DNA of 64,000 bases from Bettongia penicillata ogilbyi (Eukaryota > Chordata > Mammalia > Diprotodontia > Potoroidae), in assembly GCA_023548195.1 (NCBI GenBank), contig JAJHZJ010000496.1, forward strand, positions 6,868,702 to 6,932,701, written 5' to 3'. Shown piece after piece: positions 55,885 through 64,000 of this stretch. The notes under the pieces are model-generated. The model did not search any database, was not told where the DNA came from, and saw only the letters and a list, made by a program, of their open reading frames with translations. Made by a program: the position numbers and the translations under genes. The stretch's first letter is position 1. Each line of letters starts with the position of its first letter.

Positions 55885-56085
55885 CTATGGGATCCCAGAA
55901 AGAAGGCTGGAAGGAATCTTAATGTTCATTGCATCCTACCTCCTCATTTTCGGGTGATGAAACAATCTCAGAAAGAATTGACTTGTCTTGAGGCCATACA
56001 GGTAGAAGAACCAGCATTGGAGACCAGTCCTCTGATGTTAAATTCCATGCCCTTTCCACTGTGCCACTGGTCACCTCATAATCCT
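55885..56085 (-). mobile_element. CORE-SINE, antisense
   Basis: AGGCTGGAAGGAATCTTAAT, CTACCTCCTCATTTTCGGGT, CTTGTCTTGAGGCCATACAG and CCCTTTCCACTGTGCCACTG. Confidence 0.75.
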
Positions 56086-56582
56086 GAAAGGAAATGTGGC
56101 TGAAATGGAATGCTACAGAAATGGGCAGGGCAAAGGTAGAGAAGAATTATAAAATGCAAATTCCATACTTAAGTTCTAGGAAGAAAGCAGCAAGGACAAC
56201 TTTCCTAAGAGCTCTATTGGAACAGCTGGTTGTCATGGTATCACAGGTAGCCACTGATCCCTGTGGGATGAAAATAACCTCAGAACCAGAGAAGGCTTAT
56301 CAAGGGGAAAGAAAGCCATGCATCACTTTGCTCCAAGTTTTCTGTTATGACTTAGAAGGATGACAGAATGAAGGATGGGTTGGGTAGGGAAAAAATGCAA
56401 TTTAGATATCACTCTAGGAGCTAACAGAAGGCAGTCTAAGATAAGGGTGTTCTACCAAGGTCAAGTACCTGATTAAAGACTTGATACTTAGAGAGGACAG
56501 GACTCATCAAAGGGATTTTAGTCTGAGACTTAGAAAGCCCTCAGGGGCTGAGGCTTCTGAAACCTCCAAGATCAAAATGGTT

Positions 56583-56800
56583 CATAGGATTAGAGATTTA
56601 CAGTTGAAAGGGATTTTAGAGGATATCTAGGCTGGTTACCCAACACCTTTTTTTTGTAGATGAGGGAACTGACTTCAATCTTTCAAACAGTAAGTATTAA
56701 TAAAGCACCTACTATGTACCTGAAATCTAGGCTATCTAGACAAAATGAAATAATACTTGCCCTCTAGGCATTTACATAGTTTTAGAAGAAAATGATAATA
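56583..56800 (-). mobile_element. Antisense SINE fragment followed by L2-like fragment
   Basis: 56583-56680 has GTTGAAAGGGATTTTAGAGG and TGTAGATGAGGGAACTGACT. 56685-56800, reading +, has TAAAGCACCTACTATGTACC and CTTGCCCTCTAGGCATTTAC. Confidence 0.6.
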
Positions 56801-58224
56801 TAGACTGAAGAAATTCATAGCACCCACAAAGTAATTTCCGGCGAGGATCTCCAATGAAGGTTCTGAAGATACAGACATGACTGAAATGACTGAAAAATAA
56901 TATTAGGAAAAATGGAATTGAGATTGGAAAGGAATAGAGTTGGCTGACACAGATGAGTTGGAGGGAACAGGATTATGGATCAAGAAAGGGAGCTTCATCC
57001 TCGCAGCCTCACTGGGTTTCTGAGTAGTGCCTTAGAGTCACAGGTTGTCACCCTTTTCATTTTAGTAAATAAAATTTTGATTTATCAATCTCTGAGAAAA
57101 AGGTAGGAAAGCTGAAAGGTGGAAAAGGACCTCATAGATAACAAATTTGTAGCCCCAAACTACTGTACTTGCGAGGCTTTCTTACTATTAAGTTAAATAA
57201 GTGTTTTCTAAGCAATGTTTTTACCATATCAATTTGAGAGATAACTCTCATCTAATCAAGAACACAAGCTCTGGATGTCTTCTAGGAAGTTCTTCCTACC
57301 ATTTCAGTCTGGTAAAAGGGAATACTTAGGAGTTCAGGAAGGAGACAAACTTCTGATTTATAGGCGTAGTGAATTGGACCATAATAAATAAAAATGCAAG
57401 CAAGAAAATATTTTAGCCATTTGTTTGCTGCTTTGTCACAGTGAACTTAAGGATTTGACATCATCAAAGTTAGGAACTGGGTAACATTTTCATTAACCTA
57501 TTGACTCTAATTGACAGTACTAGATATGGCCCATTTAAATCATTTATGGCCATGGGGTTCAAAAATGTACCATAGAACACTGACTGTAGTTAGAAGACTT
57601 AGGTTCAAATTCAGTCCCTGAAGTTTACTATCTATATATTCTTGTACAAATTGTTAACCTGAAAATTTGGTTAAAGAAAAGGCAACAGGCTAACTGCATA
57701 CATTTATGATTTAATTAATTAAACAATTCCCAATAAAGACAACGATTACACAGCTCTATGGAGCCAGGATCAGAACTGGCTGACTTAGTACAGAAATTGA
57801 CTGTCTTAAGTACATTTTGCCAGGAGGAAGGAGTTCTCTTAGATAAACACATTGTAAACAAAGTGGCATCTATTGGGTTTAATGATCCCAAGCTATAGGC
57901 ATCTTCCTTCCGTAGCATGTCTTTGTGATTTAAGATAAGGAAAAAAACGAAGTCCCATCACCCAGATAACAGATTCTGTCCTAACAGGCCTTTGAAGTTG
58001 TGGTATCTTAACAGAGTTGACAAAGCTGAAGTTATAACCCAAGGTATCTGTGTTTTTCTCTTATCACTGAGATGCTAGAAGAAGGGTCTGGTAAGGAAAT
58101 CCCATTTGTTTGACAAAAGGCATCAAAAGGGGCACAAAGGGGACTATTAGGCCCAGGCTCTTCTTAATTCAAACTTTGGCCCTTATTAAAGTCTAAAATT
58201 TATATTAAATATTATCAAAATCAT
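56801..58224. other. Low-copy intron-like sequence
   Basis: A weak + strand SINE fragment (GTTAGAAGACTTAGGTTCAA) lies at about 57565-57665. Otherwise unassigned, no exon evidence. Confidence 0.4.
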
Positions 58225-58325
58225 ATCTTCTGGCAACCTCCATTTCCTTATCTGTAAAATAAGAGGTTTGGACTCAATAATCTTGAATTTCTTTTTCAGC
58301 TCTAATCTAAGACTCTGTGACTAAT
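58225..58325 (+). mobile_element. MIR-like 3' part
   Basis: CATTTCCTTATCTGTAAAAT, GAGGTTTGGACTCAATAATC and AGCTCTAATCTAAGACTCTG. Confidence 0.65.
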
Positions 58326-59594
58326 AGCCATATAGTGAAATGAATTGGGTTTGGACATGCCTCTCTCAATAAAAGCCAATTTTCATTAATTACAATTCAA
58401 ATTACTTATAGAATTTCTAGATTTTCAGGGTAGGGTGATATTTAAACAACTCATTATCTTGTCAGAGACATATTTCTTTACTCCGTACATCCTCAATAGC
58501 CATAGTACAAGGAAACAGGGTTAGAGGGGATATGCAGGCTTTAAATCAGGAAGAATTTCTAAGATCTCTAAAATCATGTCTCTTTTTGGGGAGGAAGGAA
58601 TTTAAAGGTACAACCCTTGCTGTATCTAGATTGCCTGTGCCCTTTCTTTACCATGAAAACTCTCCCTCAAAATATCACTCTTCAATGCTTTTAATGGATG
58701 TAAATTTCCTTAGGCATCAGGATGATGGTAATTCTGTTAGGATGGCCATAGAATTTTCTTGGGTCCTGAAGCCTCATTTCTCTCACATTTCATCTTTGAG
58801 TTAAGATGGCAAATAGTGATAGAACTTAATGCCCTCTTAGGGTTTCTAATATTAATGCATGTAATGGACCTGGAAATGCTTCTAGTTGTGTAGTTGACAA
58901 AATCAAAATGCAGTTACTACTCTTGGATCACTTGAAAGAAAGACAGTTCCTTAAACTTTGTGTCAGCCTCTCACCAAAAGGCTTTGGATAATGCCTTTCA
59001 CTTACACATCTCTCCTGATAGTAGGCATTCTGTTGATTCAATATCTAAATCACCTTATTTTTGTGCACTACATTGTAGTACTTTTATGGCTATTTTTCTA
59101 ATAAGGAAGATAAATGAGTCCATTTCATAATATTGATTTACTTAAAGATATGCTTTACCAAGTAATTAAATGCTCCATGGCCAATTTTGTAAGTGAAAGT
59201 AAAATATTAATTGACTGATTAGTACTGATTAATAACATCCCAACTGATGTGTACTAACTCTGCCTGAGGTTACACATGCTCTTCTAGCTGAATGTAATTA
59301 AAAGAGAAAGACATGTAAATTTATTAGAAATAGTACAGTCTGTACATAGTGTGTAAGAGAAGTGTGAAAATAATAGGAGGCTATTTTGAAATGCTCACAT
59401 CATGGTACTTTGCCCCAAAGAAGGGACTGAATGTTCAAAGAAGTGGAAGGAGCTTGAGTGACCACCCACACTCTTATTAACTTGCAAGATGGGGGAAATC
59501 CAGATACCACCTTCATTCAAATACCAACAATTTCTAAACACACTTGTCCAGTGGAATAAATAGGGCTAATAATGACAATTACTTTTCTTAATTT
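58326..59594. other. Low-copy intron-like sequence
   Basis: About 1.3 kb without repeat or exon evidence. Confidence 0.45.
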
Positions 59595-59700
59595 TCAAGA
59601 CCATGGACTATCTTTTACCCTACTTGAATCCCTTATACCTTGTAAAGTATGTGGCATACAGTAGTCATTTAACAAACATTTGTTGATCTATACTAATTAT
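59595..59700 (+). mobile_element. L2-like LINE 3' end
   Basis: ATGTGGCATACAGTAGTCAT and TTAACAAACATTTGTTGATC. Confidence 0.5.
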
Positions 59701-60093
59701 TCACAGTAAGTAAAGGCAGATATGGAGAAGGGTATACAAAGGCAAAAATGGAGACAAGAAAGGGTGAGATATCAAGAAGAGATAGAAGATGTTCAAATAT
59801 GACTTGAATATAGTGTCAGGGTTGTGGCATACTCAGTTAATCTATCACATTCACCCACTTCAAGTAACTAACCAAATGCTATAGCCCTGGTGAATTCTGT
59901 CAGGAGAAAACATCTCTATCAAATCCAGCCCTTCATGTCCTATGGATATTCCATGAAAGAGCAAGCCAGTTAATAATGCAGCATTCCAGTGACTGGTGGC
60001 AGTATTGGTTTCAGGATTCTAAGATAAAATAAACACATTTAGCAAAGGCAACTTTAGACCAGTGTTGATCTTGTTTATTTGTTTAAATTGTCT

Positions 60094-60480
60094 TGCTGCA
60101 GCCAGCGCAGTCCAGCAGGTCCGGGGCTGTTATGGGGCTCACAGAGCGAGGATGAAAAGATAGGCGGGACACAGCACTCTGAACAAGCTGAGTTTATTCT
60201 AGACGTACTGAGGCAATAAATTAGGGGGTTGGGGTGCTTAAATAGTAAAAAACCATAGGGGTAGCAATTGAGGCATGAAACAGAACAGATCGTGATAAGT
60301 AGCAAGGGAGGCCTCAAGGCCCCTTTATGGAATGTTATACTGTATAGCAGGGGCACTGATTCCTAGAACTTCAACACCCAAATTCAATGACGAGCACTTG
60401 AGAATAATATATCACTTAACTTCTCAAGTTAGCTACTCTCCCTTGGAGGAGGGGAACTCTTGATAAGCGGCTCTTTCAAA
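60094..60480 (-). mobile_element. Solo LTR of an endogenous retrovirus, antisense
   Basis: On the - strand a TATTTAAG box (complement of 60237-60244) is followed about 40 bp later by AATAAA (complement of 60193-60198), then a GC-rich R/U5-like segment with CTGTGTCCCGCC and CTCTGTGAGCCCCATAACAG. The + strand edges begin TGCTGCAGCC and end CTCTTTCA, compatible with TG...CA ends. GC content and CpGs are higher than the surroundings, suggesting a younger insert. There is no gag, pol or env. Confidence 0.65.
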
Positions 60481-60482
60481 CC

Positions 60483-60742
60483 CCTCAAGGTTCTGTACAG
60501 TATCTGATTCTTCATGACCCCATTTGGAGTTTTCTTGGAAAAGATATTGGAATAGTTTTTCATTTCCTTCTCCAGTTAGTTTTACAGATGAGAAAACTGA
60601 GGCAAACAGGATTAAGCTACTTACCCAGAGTCACACAGCTAGGAAGCGTCTCAGGCCAGATTTGAACCCAGAAAGTTGAGTTTTCTTGAGTTCATCAGTC
60701 CTGTCACTCTCTGTACTATGGCACCACCTAGCTGTCCATCAG
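60483..60742 (-). mobile_element. Marsupial-type CORE-SINE, antisense, near full length
   Basis: CATGACCCCATTTGGAGTTT, TCATTTCCTTCTCCAGTTAG, GATGAGAAAACTGAGGCAAA, CCCAGAGTCACACAGCTAGG and ATGGCACCACCTAGCTGTCC. It abuts the LTR. Confidence 0.9.
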
Positions 60743-61189
60743 GTCTCTACACAAAGAGACAAGCAGAAAGTTTTACTATGCTTAAGAGGAGTAATCTGAG
60801 AACTCCAGCCGAGGGACTTCCCTGAGGTGTATCTCTTGTCCTGGGTACACTAAGCTGAAATCCACTTTACCCTAGGTTCTAAATTTGCTAAGGAAAGAGG
60901 ATGGCATAGATTTTGGGAAGAAATTTTTGAACCAATTGTATTCCCTTAGTGAAAAATCAACATTTCTAAAACCTATTTGACTAGTTGATTGATGTCAGTT
61001 AATTAATCATTAAGGAGAACACACCGATAGGACAAGCCATAACATTAAAACATCTCTCCCAGCACCTTGGGATCTCCTATTTCTTGAGAGGACAAGATGC
61101 AGCCTTGCTCTGGGCGGGTAGCCAACCAGTTTGATTGTAGCCTGAGAATATGTACCATAGTAGAACACACTAAGAAAAGCTACTGAGAA
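60743..61189. other. Low-copy intron-like sequence
   Basis: No repeat or exon recognised. Confidence 0.4.
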
Positions 61190-61400
61190 AATAACAGATC
61201 ACATTTCCATGCCATTTAAGATTTGTGAAGTTGCATACAAATAAAATATCCATGTAACTATAATTGTATCCTCCCAACAACTCTGTCAAGTAAAAATAAT
61301 AATGATGATGATGATTAAACTGTCTAATAGTTTTATAATCATAAAGTTAGCAAGGTATTTTATATATTATCACAGGATCTAGGTTGGAAGCTAGAATAAT
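61190..61400 (-). mobile_element. MIR3-like antisense SINE, diverged
   Basis: ATTGTATCCTCCCAACAACT, a TAATAATGATGATGATGATT stretch, and ATAAAGTTAGCAAGGTATTT. Confidence 0.5.
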
Positions 61401-61437
61401 AATTGATAAGAAACAACTGCTGATTAGTTTTATAATT

Positions 61438-61672
61438 GTGCAGATAGATGGCACAGTGGGTAAAGAACTGGTCCTGAAGTCAGGAAGATTTGAATTAAAT
61501 TGGACTTTCCACATTTACTAGCAGGATGACCCTGGGCAAGTCACTTAACTCTGTTTGCCTCAGGTCCTCATCTGTAAAATGGACTGAAGAATAAAATGGC
61601 AAACAATTCCAGTATTTTTGCCAGGACAAAACCCAAATGTGTTGACAAAGAGTTAGACATACAATAACAACA
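61438..61672 (+). mobile_element. Marsupial-type CORE-SINE, full length
   Basis: ATAGATGGCACAGTGGGTAA, CTGGTCCTGAAGTCAGGAAG, ATGACCCTGGGCAAGTCACT, TGCCTCAGGTCCTCATCTGT, AATTCCAGTATTTTTGCCAG and GTGTTGACAAAGAGTTAGAC. It is the best intact + strand copy in the window. Confidence 0.9.
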
Positions 61673-61985
61673 TAAAGTTTGCAAATATTTTATATGCATT
61701 TTCATAGGCTCATGTAATAAGAAATAGAAGAGACTTTAAAGATCATTGAGTCCAAGTCCTTCATTCATGAGTTAATTGAGAGAAATTCTCAGTTGATCCT
61801 CCCCAAAGCCGTATAATGTCTCTTATCATTAAGTTTACTTTACAGAAGAGGACACTCAAATTCAAAGAAGTATATCACTGGAGTAGGGTCATATAATTGA
61901 TGAGTGCCTCAGTCATGATTTCAGTCTAGGTCTTTCTAATTTGAAGCCCATCATTCTATCCTTTATGCTCTGCTACCAAGTATTA
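61672..61985 (-). mobile_element. MIR3-like antisense SINE, possibly two copies
   Basis: ATAAAGTTTGCAAATATTTT, GAAATAGAAGAGACTTTAAA, TTTACTTTACAGAAGAGGAC and GATTTCAGTCTAGGTCTTTC. The left part repeats the ATAAAGTT...GCAA motif seen at 61340. Confidence 0.6.
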
Positions 61986-62995
61986 CTGCTATAGATAACA
62001 TGCACTTGGCGTCCTCTATTGTAGCCAACTTAAAAAAAGATCTCTATCTATTCCCATGACATTATTTTATTGTCTCCAACACGGAATGACTTCAGAACAG
62101 TTGAACTTGTTATCCAGTTACCATCAGAAAGAACATTTCAGAATCCTTCAACTACCACACAGAATCTCCATATTTGTTGAGCCGGTTCCAATCCCTAGAG
62201 GGTCAACCCTAAGTCGTGTTCCTTGGGGATGCACTTGTCAACTTAATCATCCTGGCAGGCCCACCAGGATGCATCTGTGTGGATAATCATATCCTACAAT
62301 GAGGTTCTTTTATGGGTGAGTTGATCGGTTGATAACCCTTTCCATAAAAGTTTCTGAGGTCTTTTTGACATAATATGTAATCTGGAACTGACCTTTGAGG
62401 GGTTCTCAGCTAGGTTCCTGACATGAATCCATATCTCTTTTTGGCCCTTATCCCAAGGACCTGGCTCTCCAAACCCAGGATTTTGCTGGTCTTGAATTTA
62501 CTTTAGAGACAATCTTTGTCTTTGCACTTAAATTTGCATGGAGGTCATTTATTTGTTTAAAAAAATAAAAATCATAGAGCTCTATATATTTCCTTTTTTC
62601 ATCTAAGATTCCAGGATCTTTAATTGGCACCCAGTTAACAATATTTAGAATATCCCTAGGACTGGGCAGCATTTACTACATCTTTCGATGATCTCTGTCC
62701 CACTTTTGTACTTAATTATGCTCTTTTTAATGTAATTCTAACTTTTACCGCTGCAAACTGCTATCAATACCATGGGAAGCATTTGAGGAAGGTTGGGGAC
62801 GGGGTGGGTGGGTGAATTTTACTTGACTTCCATGTGTCCATAATCTGTGCTTATGTCAGTATGGGAAATGCTTTCATTGATAAAGACCACAACCTGAATT
62901 AATAGTCTTTGAGTATCTATGACTGAAAAATTCATCCTTCTTCATGTGCCCTGGTGGTCTTAACTCAAGTAGGCTTTTGTTTGACAGATATGAAG
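61986..62995. other. Low-copy intron-like sequence
   Basis: Holds a short perfect hairpin (CATCCTGG / CCAGGATG, 62248-62271). No repeat family or exon recognised. Confidence 0.4.
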
Positions 62996-63180
62996 TAATA
63001 GGATCATCAGTCTAGAGGTAGAGAGAACCTCAGAATTTCTTTCAATTTACAGAGGAGGTCACCGAGACCTAGAGATAGTAAAGACCTTGCCTAAGATGAC
63101 ACAGTCATTGAGGTGAGATTAGAACCCAGGTCCTCTAATTCCAAATCTTGTACTGTTTCCATTATGCCATTATACCATGT
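62996..63180 (-). mobile_element. CORE-SINE, antisense
   Basis: AGTCTAGAGGTAGAGAGAAC, CAATTTACAGAGGAGGTCAC, AGACCTTGCCTAAGATGACA, GATTAGAACCCAGGTCCTCT and TTCCATTATGCCA. Confidence 0.75.
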
Positions 63181-63579
63181 TTCCATTATACCATCAAACC
63201 ATACTTATGGTTTCTTTTTGTTACTGTACACAAAGCCTTTCCAACTGGGTAGGGTCTGCCATGGATTGTGTTTCCCTCCCATAATCTTTGAGAACCCAAG
63301 ATCACTTCCCTACAAGGGATAGACATCAGGGTAAGACTTGGGTGAAAAAAATTATACATGTATAAATTAAAATAATCAAGGCCTTCAGGAAAAATCTGGG
63401 TTACAAAAGAGGCATCAGAAGCAAGTCCTTCACAGAAATCCTATTTCCAAGCATTCTTGACATTTGATTATTCTAAAAAGTCACTATAGCTTTCTGCCCC
63501 CAGGACCAAGGTATTCCCTGTATTTCTATACAGTCTTCAGGTCAATGTGTTTTGTTTGTTTTGTTTTGTTTCATATGAT
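63181..63579. other. Low-copy intron-like sequence
   Basis: No repeat or exon recognised; a short TTTG/TTTTG run lies near 63550. Confidence 0.4.
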
Positions 63580-63705
63580 TTCATTAGAATGTAAGGTACT
63601 TGCAGACAGGGGTATTTTGCCCCCTTTCTTCTTTGTATTCCTAGCATTTAGCTCAGTGCTTTATGATAAACAATTGAAAAATAGTTATTGATTGACTAAA
63701 GCCAC
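63580..63705 (+). mobile_element. L2-like LINE 3' end
   Basis: GAATGTAAGGTACTTGCAGA, CAGGGGTATTTTGCC, TTTGTATTCCTAGCATTTAG and TTATTGATTGACTAAAG. Confidence 0.7.
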
Positions 63706-64000
63706 AGCCTACTTTAAAATGCATCTGTTGCCTGTTACTCTTTTATATAATGGGTTTTAAAACAAAACTTGCTCATTTACAGTATTTAGAAGTCAGACTC
63801 TACTTATTTTCCTTTTGATAGCATTTCTAGATGAGTAGATCAGCAAGATTCTATGAAGGTATTTTACCATGATTTCTGCAAAGAGCTTGGCAAAATATTT
63901 CATTCTATTTTATGGAAAAGTTGGAAAGACACTTGTTAGAAGTACAGTTAGGAGGATTTAGAACTCCCTGCATATCAGGTGCTCCAAATGGGGCAAGACC
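63706..64000. other. Low-copy intron-like sequence to window end
   Basis: No repeat or exon recognised. Confidence 0.4.

Noticed and set aside
55572..56363. Three overlapping + strand frames
   Set aside because: They cross L2-like and antisense SINE sequence; no exon signals.
1..64000. CRISPR arrays, bacterial operons, integrons or phage
   Set aside because: Repeats are microsatellites and interspersed elements; the window is vertebrate intron.

Overview
The window looks like intronic DNA from a marsupial-type mammalian genome. It is AT-rich, CpG-poor, dense in interspersed repeats and almost free of coding sequence. The lineage call rests on the repeats. There are dozens of copies of a tRNA-headed CORE-SINE whose box B-like head, core and tail match the type abundant in opossum and other marsupials. 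Alongside these are L2-like and CR1/L3-like LINE fragments, an L1 3' segment of the marsupial type, a short hAT-like palindromic element, and three pieces with the layout of solo LTRs. The species cannot be fixed from the sequence alone.

The only coding segment I can support is one internal exon on the + strand at 11071..11190. It is 120 bp (40 codons, phase 0 at both ends), with a polypyrimidine tract and AG acceptor before it and a GT donor after it. Its peptide fits the protease-associated (apical) domain of the transferrin receptor / glutamate carboxypeptidase II family. NAALADL2 is my best assignment. That gene is known for very large introns, which fits one small exon in 64 kb. Everything upstream of 11071 and downstream of 11190 is then read as flanking intron.

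Layout. 1-11 kb: intron with SINEs, L2-like pieces, a (GGAA)n array near 2.9 kb, a pyrimidine-rich tract near 5.1 kb and the hAT-like element at 5.7 kb. 11.07-11.19 kb: the exon. 11.2-25 kb: long repeat-poor intron, a possible solo LTR near 15.9 kb and another near 24.9 kb. 25-28 kb: a pair of inverted copies of a CR1/L3 end plus its flank. 30.1-30.9 kb: a compound (CCTT)n block containing a 359-bp-offset duplication of a SINE tail. 38-41.3 kb: (GGAA)n, two tandem antisense L1 pieces and two (CT)n arrays. 44-52 kb: SINEs, L2-like ends, a (TG)n array and a 160-bp direct repeat pair. 52.7-53.7 kb: a CR1/L3 fragment running to its 3' end. 60.1-60.7 kb: an antisense solo LTR followed by a well-preserved SINE. 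The rest is low-copy intron.

I found no operon, CRISPR array, tRNA/rRNA gene, or second exon I would defend, and nothing that looks like an undescribed molecular system. The observations most worth checking are the exon and its weak donor, the two local duplications, and the duplicated microsatellite. All repeat family names are by eye; boundaries are usually good to about 10-30 bp.
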